Assembly: GCA_023525975.1 (NCBI GenBank)
Contig: CM042023.1
Location: 2,418,001 to 2,482,000 of the forward strand
Length of the DNA: 64,000 nucleotides
From: Smallanthus sonchifolius
Taxonomy: Eukaryota > Streptophyta > Magnoliopsida > Asterales > Asteraceae
Reading direction: 5' to 3'
Below, one piece after another: positions 43,725-54,690 of the stretch; the stretch's first letter is position 1, and every line of letters starts with the position of its first letter. The notes under the pieces were generated by a model. The model ran no database searches and was not told the origin of the DNA. It saw only the letters and a list, made by a program, of their open reading frames with translations. Made by a program: the position numbers and the translations under genes.

Positions 43725-43791
<67 letters not shown>
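43725..43791. repeat. (TA)n microsatellite
   Basis: About 33 TA units. The allelic tract in unit 1 (39588-39613) has only about 12, showing how much the locus length has drifted since duplication. Confidence 0.9.
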
Positions 43792-43795
<4 letters not shown>

Positions 43796-44527
43796 GTACT
43801 AAGATGACGTGGAATCGGAGGACAGAATGAGGACTCAGTTTTTATGTATCGGAGACTGACCGTTTGTCTCTATTGGTGCCATGCAATGGGAAGTGATTTT
43901 AAGTTACTAACACCACTATCTAGTACTAGGTATCCGTGACTAGTGAAATAAGTCCCGATAATCATTAAGTGCTGATAAGAAAGTATTAGAGACTAATTTT
44001 TCAGCACCAAATATCCTTCTTTTTGCGGTGGTTTCTCCCACGTAATAGAAGTAAATAACACGTAACACATTACAAATAATCATGTGTTGATGTTAAATTT
44101 TTACCTTTAACTGCTTTTCTTTTGTCTCTATTATGATTTAGGTTGAAAATTATCATTAGTTAATTATTTAACCAGTTTGTCTTCTGACAACATAAACCTT
44201 TCTTATATAAACGACAAAATAAGAGCAGTTAAAAGAGTAATGAGCGGCATACAATAAGAGCAGAAGGATGAAACTCTCGCTTTCTTTCTTGACTTTTAAA
44301 TGAATGAATTTTCAGTAGAAAAAATAATTGAGCCTATACTATCTTGTTACTTGTGAATAAAAATTGTAATGTTTAGGTCTTAGGGTTGATTTTAAAATTT
44401 ATTATCTTTTTCAACTTAAATAATATTCGTGTTTGTAATTCCCCTTATTATTGACGCGGAACATTGCAAAACCTATTTTGGTTTCATCTCTACGTACTTT
44501 TGATCTCAGCCCTGTTAACTCGACAGT

Positions 44528-45265
44528 CAGGGGTGGATCTACATAGGGCTGGGGGGTTCACCAGAACCCCCTGAGTTTTGAAATTGTAGTAGAAAGCTAT
44601 ATAGAAAAACTGGGGTAAACCCCTTAAAAAAATATAGGGTGAACCCCTTAAAAAAGTCGAGATGAGAAGAGTGAAGCTGAATGACCTGAATTTGGAGTCA
44701 ACGGTAGCTCCGGCGACAATAGCTGCGGCTGCAGCGGCTCAGCATTGATGGTTAAAGAAGAAGATACGGAAGGAATGAAGATGGAATGAAGAGAGAACCT
44801 AATATTATTAAAATGTGGTCTGGGCTTTTAAAGTCAAGCTACAGCCCAATAACTTATTCTGAAAACTTTCCTATGTAAAATGGGGTATGGGCTTTTAGTG
44901 GTTCTCATAGAAAGTAAATAATTAATTTGTCACCAATGCACAATAACAAATAAAAATCATTAAACTTCAACAAGTAATTTTATCTTTTCTCATTAGTTTA
45001 TTTAACTTAATATAAAAGACTAGCAAGTGGTTTTGAAAAAGGTTATGGTTTTGTGAAACTATTATTACAAACAAGTAGATTACGCATTGTTTGGTTACAT
45101 AGAAAAGGAGTTCTTTCAACAGCTGGTTTTTTATTATTATATCGTATTTTTATTATGTGATGAACCTTACCCGAACCGAACCAAATTTTTTTATGGCTAA
45201 CCCTATGAAAATGGAGCATCTAAAAACAGTGAACCCCATGAAAAAATTTCCTAGATCCGCCACTG
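44528..45265. mobile_element. hAT-like element, unit 2, 738 bp
   Basis: Duplicate of 40362-41107, with ends CAGGGGTGGATCTA and, reversed, CAGTGGCGGATCTAGG. The termini are better preserved on the right side than in unit 1. Confidence 0.65.
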
Positions 45266-47462
45266 ACTGGTGTGAATCTTCAGCTTTTCCAAAATTCGTT
45301 GGAGGGTACATAGTGAGGCACAGCCGTGACTTTGGGTTTGACCAAGCTTTGACCTTTTGTCTTATTCTAAGGCTTGGCTTCTGCTGACATTAGGGAGGCA
45401 CGGTCGTGCTTAGGGGTGCACAGCCATGCATTGGCTTTTAACATTCTGAACCTTCATTTTCTTTGATATTTCTTTCCTTTTATGGAGAACCAAATAGCCT
45501 GAAATTTCAATAGGAAACTAACTAAGTATCATTTCCTATGTAATTACCCATAAAACCAGTCAAATATGGTGATGATTATATATGAAAAACATGTATAAAT
45601 GATGACACATCAGTGAGTTATGGTGAATTGCTGAAATGAGCTTACTAAACCAATGCTTGCTCTTACTAACCGTAACTTCTAGGAGGTGAATAACTTTTGG
45701 TTTTGGGATGAAAAGAAACATTAAATGTCTAGTGCAAAAACTCCCTCTTGTATTATTTTAGTGTGTTCTACATACATTCTACTTATATATATATATTAGT
45801 GAAAGACAAGAAAGAGTACTTAGTTCACTAAGTCTTCATCTTGACTTCTTAGGTTGTGAGAATAGCAACGCTTGAACCATTGACTTGTTTTATGTGGTTT
45901 CATGTAGGGGGAGCACATGGTTCCTTTGTTATCCATGCTGGAGCACGTTTGTGTGACAAACACTCTGGATGTTGTCTCTGCTTTTGTGGGAAATTTCGTA
46001 TGGCGCTAATTTGTCAAAAATTTTTGTAGGAAATATTGTTGTTTTCTAGTAATGTACACAACTAGATTGTTAGGCATGCCGAATTTCGGTCGGACCGGCC
46101 GATTCAAACCGGTGGTGAAAACACTGCACACAGGTCTTCGATCTCGGTCCACACAATTTATTGTAATTTGAAAAAAAAAAACATGTATCAATCAAAATCT
46201 AAGAAAAGGAAAAAAAAAAAAAGGTAAAAATAAGCTAGAAGCTAGGTTAAGAAATTACGTGTTTAAGAATTTAATTAATTTCGTGGGAAATTTCATGTGG
46301 GAAATCACAGTCGAACATGTAGGAAGTTCATTGTTGGGCATTCTAATGCCAAGGTTGGATTTGATAAATCCAAAGCTAAGTGCTACAAATGTAATAACTT
46401 TGGACATTTCGCAAGGGAATGTTAAAAGGATAAAGCACCAGCTTCGGGTTTCACTAGACCAAGCTAGGGAAACAACTAAGTGTACAACAATCAGAACAAC
46501 CACAATTAGAGTCAAGGTGGAACGTCCAGTGCATTAGTGGTTCAACAGGACGAGAGCTTTGATTGGGGTGTTCATTCAGAAGATGCCATACTTGCACAGA
46601 CTCAAATAGGTTTAATGGCAGAGATTGTTGAGTTGATGGAAGCTGAGGAAAGGGAAGCATCTGTTGCTGACCAACAAGAATCTACCTCTGCATTTGCTCT
46701 CATGGCTATTGGAAAAGCATCCGGTTCGTCAACTGAGGTAGATTCTAATTCTTTTGCTGTTGTTTCTTGTTCCAAATGTCTTGTCTTGAAGGACGAGAAT
46801 GATCGTATCCATGATCAACTCGAACCATTACGTATTGCAGCTCTAAGTTATAAAGAAAATGAAAAACGGTTTAAAGATTCAATTGAAAATATTAATAAAG
46901 AAAGACACGAGTTTTCAATTAAAATAAGTGAACAATAATTTCACTTAGACATTGCCTACAAGGGGTTAGAGAAAAGAAATGTTGAGATTGCCAGACTGCA
47001 AAATGCGATCCAGCAGTTAAGTGGCAAACTTGAGAAGTTGAAAAACTCTCACTTTGTGGTGGAACACTACGAGTCAGTAGTGAGAAAAGTGAGTGGCAAA
47101 GGTTTAGGTACTAATGCCAATCCTCCACCGGTACGCGACAAGTTTGTTAACGGGCGGTGGACATTGATTTGTCTTTCTTGGATGACTCTTTGAGAAAGGA
47201 AAAATCCTCTATCAAGGATGATTCCTCAAATAAGGCTGAGTCAGTTTCTGATGAGGAGTTCTTCTCTGATGAAGGTTCTGAGAACACCAAGGTCGAGGGT
47301 GTTGTCTCAAAAGAGTTGATTGATGAACATAAAATTGAGAAAAACATTGTCACTAATCGTGACAATTGCATTTTAACTGAACCTGATACAATTAAGTCCA
47401 ATGATAAACTGAAAATGATGCTTTATAGAGGTTTCAAATCCATAAAGCAAGTAAAGAAAGAA

Positions 47463-49631
47463 ACCAAACCAAACCAAACCAAACGTACCCAGTATAATCC
47501 CACACATAGCTAACGCTATTAGTAGGGTCTGGGGAGGGTGTGATGAGGGCAAACCTTACCCCTATCCCAAGGGATAGAGAGGCTGCTCCCGTTTAGACCC
47601 CCGGCTCCATGGGAAAGAAAAAAATAAAAATATAAATAAAATTAATGAGTAATAAAGTAAAATAAATCTAACAGTAATCTAACAATTAGCAGTGTATGAC
47701 TAGAGTATATTAGTCACAAGAAACACAACACACCTACAAGAAACAAGACATACGCAAAATCTTTGCTTAACAACTTTACTCTCCCACACAACGGGTCACT
47801 CATCCTAAAACCCTAATACGACGTCTCCATGAAATCCTATCATTGATCATGTCCTCTGAGAGGTGTAAATCTAGCAAATCAAGCCTAATCCTCTCATCCC
47901 ACGTTAATTTCGGTCTCCCCCTGCTCCTTTTCCCATCTACAACGAGAGTTTCCACCGTTCTCACTGGATATGTGCTCTGTCTCCTCTTGACATGTCCAAA
48001 CCATCTCAATCTTCCTTCTCTTATCTTATCTGAGATACATGTGACTCCCAATCTCTTCCGAACAACTTCATTTCTTATTCGGTCCTTTCTTGTGTGTCCA
48101 CACATCCACCTCAACATCCTCATCTCAGCTACATCCATTTTTTGAGCTTGTGTCTTCTTGATGGCCCAATACTCGGTTCCATATAGCATCGCTGGGCGAA
48201 CTGCTACCCTATAAAATTTACCCTTTAACCCTATTGGGAACCTCTTGTCGCACAAAACACCTGAGGCCGCTCTCCATTTACACCAACCAGCCTGCACCCG
48301 ATGGACTACATCATTGTCGATGTCCCCGTTACTCTGGATGACAGATCCTAGATACTTGAACTTCAGTGTCTTAGGGACAACCCCACCTTCAATAGAAATC
48401 TGGGTCTCCTCGTCGACGTTTGCACCACTAAAGTTGCAGTGAAGGTACTCGGTTTTAGATCGGCTTATCTTCAAACCTTTGTGCTCTAAAACTGTTCTCC
48501 ATTCCTCTAGCCTGTTGTTCAATGTCTCTTTACTTTCTGCAATCAACACGATATCATTAGCAAAAAGCATGCACCATGGAATTGCATCTTGAATCGACTT
48601 TGACAACTCATCCAAAACTACTGCAAAGAGAAAGGGGCTTAGTGCCGACCCCCGGTGAACTCCCACTTCCACCGGAAAAAAGTCTGTATCCTCCACGGGT
48701 GCTCGGACGCATGTCTTAGCCTCATGATACATATCCCTAATTGCCTCAATATATTTACTAGGGATCCCTCTTCCCTCCAGACTTTCCCAGATCAATCTTC
48801 TAGGCACACTATCGTACGCCTTTTCAAGATCGATGAACACCATATGTAAATCATGTTTCTTCTCTCTGTACTTTTCCATTAATCTTCTTAAAATGTGTAT
48901 CGCCTCCGTAGTGGACCGGCCTGGCATGAACCCAAATTGGTTTGCTGTAACCTGGGTTTGTCGTCTAATCCTTGTTTCTATAACTCTTTCCCATAATTTC
49001 ATTGTATGATATAGGAGCTTAATCCCCCTGTAGTTAGCACAACATTGAGCATCTCCTTTGTTTTTATATAGGGGTACTAAGACACTACGCCTCCACTGAT
49101 CTGGCATCTTCCCGGTTTTGAAGATATTGTTGAACAGTCTTGTCAACCACTGAACGCCTTCCTCTCCCATACACTTCCATGCTTCAATGGGTATGTTGTC
49201 TGGACCGACTGCCTTAGCTCTTCCCATCTTCTTAAGAGCACTCCTCACTTCTTCCTGTGTGATATTTCGACAATAACAATTATTTCGTTGACTGGATTGA
49301 GTAGTGGGATTCTCCGTTATGGCTAAACTTGGTCTACAACTGTTGAAAAGGGTGTAGAAATAGTTTTGCCATCTCAGCTTAATGTCTCGTCCCTTTACCA
49401 AAACTCTTCCATCATCTTCCTTGATAAACTTCACGACCCCAAGATCTTGTCTCCTACGCTCCCTATTTTTGGCAATCTTAAACATATGATGCTCCCCTTC
49501 CTTGGTGTCTAGTTTTCTATACATCGTTTCATAGGCAAAATTCTTTGCCTCACTCACTGCCTTTTTAGCTTCCCTCTTTGCCTGTCTATAGTTCTCCCGT
49601 AGTGTCATTATCTCCTCTCCATTACTGCACT
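47463..49631 (-). mobile_element. 5'-truncated RTE-type LINE, 2.17 kb
   Basis: It inserted in the copia gag with a perfect 16-bp target duplication GCAAGTAAAGAAAGAA (47447-47462 and 49632-49647). The 3' end on the minus strand finishes with (ggttt)n, the simple-repeat tail seen in RTE elements instead of poly-A. The endonuclease part is absent at the right (5') end, so the copy is 5'-truncated. Confidence 0.9.
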
Positions 49632-49640
49632 GCAAGTAAA
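47800..49640 (-). CDS. LINE reverse transcriptase, mutated active site
   Basis: A long open frame that enters the element from flanking copia sequence; true LINE coding begins at about 49631. RT motifs in order: RAKAVGPDNIPIEAWKCMG, DQWRRSVLVPLYKNKGDAQ, ANYRGIKLL, NQFGFMPGRSTTEAIHILRR, DLEKAYDSVPR, GVHRGSALSPFLFAVVLDEL, then CMLFANDIVLIAE. The last should be FADD; the first catalytic aspartate is asparagine here, so polymerase activity is expected to be lost. The C-terminal part (MLRWMCGHTRKDRIRNE; GRLRWFGHVKRR) is typical of RTE-clade plant LINEs. No stop interrupts it. Confidence 0.85.
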
Positions 49641-50079
49641 GAAAGAAGCTTTTGCTAATCATTTGGGCATGAATTTTCAAGAAAACATGGACAAACATTA
49701 CACCCCACTGAGTCAATTAAAATCAGGTCAAGCACAAGATGCTGTTAATGTTCATCAAATAACTCCCATTGCTCATCAAGCTGATTCATCTGCTTCCAAA
49801 ATCCAAGAGCCTTACAGGAGGATTTACAAAGAAAGAAGAGCTTGCTTTCACTGTGGTACGATAGGTCATATTCTGGTGAACTGTCCTGATAAGAACCAAG
49901 GGAAACGGGCAGTTGTTCCATAACAAGCTGATGTCCCTAAGACACCAACAGTGAAGCAACCCAAGAGTCCTAAATCTAATGTGGTAAAATCACTAGTGAA
50001 ACTAATGGTTAAGCCGGCTGAACCATCTGTTCCAAAACTGGTAAAACAATCTGCTAAACCCAGTGTATTTATTACACAT

Positions 50080-50362
50080 ACGTTGAACATAAATACAGAA
50101 ATGAGTAGTTTTACATATACATATCACATAGTGTTACATACACATAGTGTTACGTATATGTATCACAATGTCAACAGAAAACAGAATGATGATTGATACA
50201 TATACGTAAACACTATGTTATGGTTTTGGTTCCGACCCCTATATATTTATTTATATATATATATATATATATACACACATTATAATTTATAATCTATGTG
50301 ATTGTTTAAAAGTGATTATCACGGTTATCGCATAAATACTGGTTAGCATTTGAAGCGCACCC
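50080..50362. mobile_element. (TA)n-flanked MITE, type C, partial copy
   Basis: It shares with 52584-52900 the words gaacataaatacagaaatg(a)gag, tacatatacgtaacac and the right terminus tggttagcatttgaa followed by ac(c)c and a TA tract. Its left half is missing or rearranged, with an additional (TA)n at 50252-50272. Confidence 0.55.
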
Positions 50363-50568
50363 TATATATATATATATATTTATATATGTATATGTAATTG
50401 ATTTGTGTTTATTTTATATTTATATCTTTACCTTGTTTAGAGTTGGTATAGGGTTGTAATTCTTCCCCCATATAATGGGGATTTATTGGTCACTGATAAT
50501 CATCAAATATTATACCATAAGTTCTTTTATCTAATTTTCACCAATATTTTATAAACCCTTTTTTATAG

Positions 50569-51030
50569 TGTGTTAAAAACACTTTTTTATAGTGACAGTG
50601 TACGGTGTCCAGATTGTTAGATCAAACGGGATAAGAAGCTAATAAGCAAAATAAGTTAACAAGACAACATCCCTTCGTCTAATACGGAGTCGTCGGAACT
50701 CGGACTCATGTCAATCGGCGACCGATGACGAGGCTGCTAGGGCTGTTTCCTCAAGTCCTTGGCTTCTTGCCTCTGTCAAGCTGCGGCTTCCTCCTCATCG
50801 ATTAGGTCAATCGGAAATGAGTTCCGACGAAGCTGGTCGTCAAGTCCTTGTCTTCCCGTTTCCTCAAGTTCCGAAAACTCCTTCTTGCCTCAGTCCGAGT
50901 TCCAACGACTCCGTATTTGACGAAGGTATGTTGTCTTGTTAACTTATTTTGCTTATTAGCTTCTTATCCCGTTTGATCTAACAATCTGGACACCGTACAC
51001 CGTCACTATAAAAAAAGTGATTTTAACACA
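50569..51030. mobile_element. Foldback element with about 135-bp arms
   Basis: The left arm (50569-50708) and right arm (about 50896-51030) are inverted copies: tgtgttaaaaacactttttt, gtgtacggtgtccagattgt, gataagaagctaataagc, then acggagtcgt. A 187-base GC-richer loop lies between them. No clear target duplication; the class (Mutator-like or other) is undecided. The transcript would form a long hairpin. Confidence 0.75.
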
Positions 51031-51986
51031 TCTTTTCGCTTAACCTGTTTCTAAATAGGTTCGTGTTCGTGTTTAAAAAAAATGATATGATAAGTTATTG
51101 TGTCGTGTTCGTGTCCGTGTCTATCATTTCAGGTCATCGTGTCTTGTCATGTCATGTCTTATTGTGTTGTATCTGATGTGTTACGCTAGCTATAAGGTAT
51201 TGTATGGTTTGCGATGAGAAATTATGGCGTGGGAGAACATGGCAAAATAGGAATAGAAACAAAACTAAAATCAACCCTTGGCAAATATGTAGAAACCATT
51301 TTATCCTTTTATCAAACTTTTATATTTATTTTCCATTACATAAAATCTAGCTAATCTACAATATCCTATTATAGAACAAGATATCAGAATATTAATGTAT
51401 CCAAATTGGCTCGTGCTTTGGAAGTAAGAAAATAGCTGAAAATGCCAATAATTTTTTAGTTAAAAAGTTCTCAAAAGGAAACAGATAGATATTTTAGATT
51501 TGAACAAAGCACACAAGAACGACTTTGTAACCCTCAACGACTTCGTAGACATTTTGGAGTCATTCATTCAAGAATGGCGATTCATTTCTCATTTGTAAAA
51601 CATAGAGGCAATATCCTATATGTTGTTAAAATGCTTTCTTTTCTATAGATTTCTAGGCGTAGATGTAAATCGATAATATTTTGTACTCCCTTAAATGAGT
51701 TTGTAACGTTCTGTTTTAATGGATTGATGTATTGAAATCTGATTAGTGTATAAGTGACACATCAGTCCTAGAATCGGGACAGGGTGTTACAGGTGTGCAT
51801 ACTCACATAGAACGTATTATAATAAATATATTTTATTACTAAAACGAGAATGTCTATAAAGGTATATGTTATGAAAGAGGATGGTTTATACAACAACTAT
51901 ATGTTTGTAAACAAACACAGTACAAAAAGAGAACATCTACAAGGTATAGAAAGATTATGTTTTCAAAGAAAAAAGGTTTGGTTATA
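51031..51986. other. Unassigned sequence with cgtgttcgtgtc words
   Basis: 51055-51180 has repeated gtcgtgttcgtgtcc words like those near position 150. An LTR-like end gggtgttaca is at 51786-51795. No gene. Confidence 0.35.
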
Positions 51987-52089
51987 GTAAAGATCTATGC
52001 AGTTAATGCAAAAAAATATCGGTAATCGGCCAAGTACTGATATTTGAGATATCGGTTCTTGCGGTGGGATATCGGTAATTTTTATATCA

Positions 52090-52144
<55 letters not shown>

Positions 52145-52148
<4 letters not shown>

Positions 52149-52536
52149 GTGAGTTCACTAGAAAACTCATTTTCATGAGAAAACTAAAAAACTCCTCATT
52201 AAAGGTGTTGCATATGTGTAGTACACCCAAAAGCCTAACCCCCACCCAAAAACCTAAACCCACCCTACCCACCCCCCACCCACCCCACCTCCCAAAAACC
52301 TAACCTAAAAGCTAAACTAAACCCAAAAAACTAAAACTAAAAGCTAACCCTACTACACATATGTAGTAGGGCGTTGCTTTTTTTTTTGAAAGAGAACGAC
52401 GTGGGGAACAAGGTCTCCGATTCGGTTTTTTAGTTTTTGATTTATATTTTGAGTTATGATTTTTTTATTATTTTTTTACCTTTAATAAATAGTTTTTTGG
52501 TTTTCTCATGAACAATGAATTTTCTTATGATACTTC

Positions 52537-52539
<3 letters not shown>
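52145..52539 (-). mobile_element. (TA)n-flanked MITE, type A, copy 2
   Basis: Inverted relative of 25681-26116, between TA tracts at 52091-52144 and 52540-52576. Shared ends: ggggtgagttcactagaaaa and, reversed, ggggaagtatcataagaaaa. The interior is rich in ccaaaaacctaaac words. Confidence 0.75.
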
Positions 52540-52583
<44 letters not shown>

Positions 52584-52900
52584 GGGAAGGGTTCAAATAC
52601 TAACCAACTTTTTATGTGATAACCGTGCTAACCACTATAAAACAATCATATAATTTATAAATTATTTTTCTTTTAATTGTTAAAATAGTATTTAAGTATC
52701 TTAAATAAATATTTTGAACGTAAATACGGAAATGATGAGTTTTATGTATATGTACCAAATAATGTTACATATACGTGACACATAGTGTTTACATATATGT
52801 AACATTAACATAATGATAATTGTTACATATACGTAACACTATGTTTAAGAGTGGTTATCATGGTTATTACATAAATATTGTTTAGCATTTGAACCTCACC
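52584..52900. mobile_element. (TA)n-flanked MITE, type C, 317 bp
   Basis: Left end gggttcaaatactaaccaac, right reversed ggttcaaatgctaaacaata; both continue with tatgtgataaccgtg / tatgtaataaccatg and taaccact. It is bordered by TA tracts on both sides. The inner part has several tacatatacgtaac words in both orientations. Confidence 0.75.
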
Positions 52901-53393
52901 ACATATATATACATATATATATATATATAATATTAATAGTCAAATCAAAAGTCAAAAACATAAAAGGTGTCAATATTTATATTAGAAAATAGAAACATGA
53001 TTGTAAATTTGGAATTAGAGTTGGTTTGCAAGTCAGTGAATGAGCCAAGGAGGGTGTGCGATTGCAGGCAGCACCGTAGCAGCGTGAATTGGAACTTCCG
53101 ATTGAAGTTAGGGCATGAAATTCGATGGGTTTTGGACTTTAGGCTATGGGTACAAGTTGGGCCAACATTTTTTAAACGGGAATGGGACAAGTTGGGGGCA
53201 GAAAAACATTAAAATGGGCCAACTTAAATTTACCGAGAAAATCGGCAATATCACCGATATTTTGAACTTAAATTGTCGGCGATATATCGGTAAATATCGC
53301 CGATAATATCGGTACTGATATTTCTACCGATATTTTCACCAATGTTTTGTCAGGGGGCCGATAACCGAGATATCGACGATATTAACTGCATAG

Positions 53394-53668
53394 GTAAAGA
53401 TAAGGTTTATGTAACTACTTGTTTTATTAACAAAACAAAGATGATAAACAGAGTAAAGGTTTATATGACTACATGGTTTATAAACAAAATTAAGATAATA
53501 AAACAGAGTAAAGATTTATATAACTACATATTTTATAAATAAAATAAAGATGATAATGCAGAGTAAAGGTTTATATAACTACATATTTTATAAACAAAAT
53601 AAATATGATAAAACAGAGTAAAGATTTATATAACTACATGTTTTATAAACAAGACAAAGATCTAAATC
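53394..53668. repeat. 55-bp minisatellite, about five units
   Basis: Units begin gagtaaag(g/a)tttatat at 53451, 53506, 53561 and 53616, with a diverged first unit at 53394; spacing is 55 bases. Each reads on as gactacat.ttttataaacaaa. The hAT insertion at 51995-53393 lies at its left edge, and its 8-bp target is part of the unit. Confidence 0.85.
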
Positions 53669-54044
53669 AGAGCACATGTTTATTTATAAACAACAGAGAT
53701 AAAGAAAGTCAACCTTTCTTAAAATTTAAACCCCACCATTTGCGATTTGCGACAAGAGGGGAATTTGCGACTTAGCATGTCACAAAGGGGAGTCAACAAG
53801 GGTGTGCCTGTTTTTTTTTTGTCAGTTTATGATCAGTCTAACACACATGCGTTGCCTTTTGTAATATGTCAATGCCTCGATGATGTAGTCATAAAATCAT
53901 ACAATAGATTGAACGAAGTTTAAAATTGTAGAGATTTTTTAATTTCTGTTGATTATAAGTTCATATTTGTGCCAAGTAAATCCATATTAATTATTACCAA
54001 GTAAATGTTCAACATCATAAAACTAATCAACTAAACATAAGACA
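53669..54044. other. Unassigned AT-rich sequence
   Basis: No gene or bounded element. A short gcgatttgcgac / gaatttgcgac direct repeat is near 53742-53770. Confidence 0.35.
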
Positions 54045-54165
54045 TACCCATGACCTAGTGGTATGGTGTTTGCCCCTTATAAAAATGGTGTGTTTAAATC
54101 TTTGGAAGTATAAGGTTTATGAGATTCTAATTCACAAGTGGAAATGTTAGAATTTACTTTATGAT
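54045..54165 (+). mobile_element. SINE-like copy related to 6088-6206
   Basis: ccatgacctagtggtatggtg (A-box-like), gtttgccccttataaaaatggtgtg, a decayed B box (tgtttaaatct) and a 3' part gttagaattt match the order of the SINE at 6088-6206. No clean target duplication. Confidence 0.5.
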
Positions 54166-54169
54166 CCAA

Positions 54170-54690
54170 TGCTGTTAGTTCAAGTCTATAGCACTGCTAT
54201 TCCCTTTCATCATAGGATTTCAAGCCTTTGGCGAGGTAGTCTTCCATTTTAAAATTTCAACCCAAGAGTTGTTAGCACTTCATTATAGTAGGTCCCGGGG
54301 TACCCAGTGTTACGTTCTGGAGCTTTACTTCACCGACTCGTCTAGTTAACTCTATCGAGAACCTAAACTTTCTCTGAGTAAGTACTGTCATAATCTATCA
54401 AAACTGCCATACAAAAAGTTAAGAGGATTCAACGTCCGGATATTATTTCATTTCCCCTTGATTATCCATTTGCTAAAATTGATTCACAAAATATCTAAAA
54501 GATTGTTTGATTAAATATTGATAAACTCTAGTATCAGAAGCTGCATATCATGTCCACTGATCAATACTTGGTAATGTCTTTACTATACTATATATATGAT
54601 AGGTACACTTTCCTACATGCGTATGTAGTTTGGTATTCTGGCAATGATCATGTTTTAAATTTTAAACTCAAAGCGTAAAATCTTTTACTG
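54170..54690. other. Unassigned sequence
   Basis: No gene. It may be the lost 3' part of the copia fragment to the right, but no motif proves it. Confidence 0.3.

Larger units (their letters stand above)
42382..46108 (+). repeat. Tandem duplication, unit 2
   Basis: Second copy of 38551-42381; see that entry. It retains the complete outer LTR end (to 43400) and the original flank 43401-43576, absent from unit 1. Confidence 0.85.
46250..50060 (+). pseudogene. Ty1/copia gag (TNT1-94-like), split by a LINE
   Basis: Plus-strand pieces: KAKCYKCNNFGHFAREC (zinc knuckle, 46372-46425), an acidic stretch with SAFALMAIGKASGSS, then KCLVLKDENDRIHDQLEPLR and AYKGLEKRNVEIARLQNAIQ (coiled coil). After the LINE (47463-49631) it continues with QADSSASKIQEPYRR and a second zinc knuckle CFHCGTIGHILVNC (49850-49891). 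Frame breaks near 46426, 46938 and 47157 and a TAA at 49921 disable it. Protease and pol are missing on the right, replaced by a (TA)n-type element. Confidence 0.8.
51995..53393. mobile_element. hAT-like element with ATATCGG subterminal repeats, 1.4 kb
   Basis: The ends are CTATGCAGTTAAT on the left and its reverse on the right (attaactgcatag), flanked by a perfect 8-bp duplication GTAAAGAT (51987-51994 and 53394-53401). Both ends are rich in atatcgg/ccgatat words (52017-52080 and 53230-53385). Two (TA)n-flanked MITEs sit inside. 52950-53220 is non-repetitive but codes for nothing recognisable. Confidence 0.78.

Noticed and set aside
53115..53306. Short frames in the middle of the ATATCGG hAT element as a transposase
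   Set aside because: No DDE, zinc-finger or dimerisation motif; too short.
53394..53668. Regular repeats resembling a CRISPR array
   Set aside because: There are no unique spacers: units are directly adjacent, AT-rich and diverged, and the DNA is plant nuclear.
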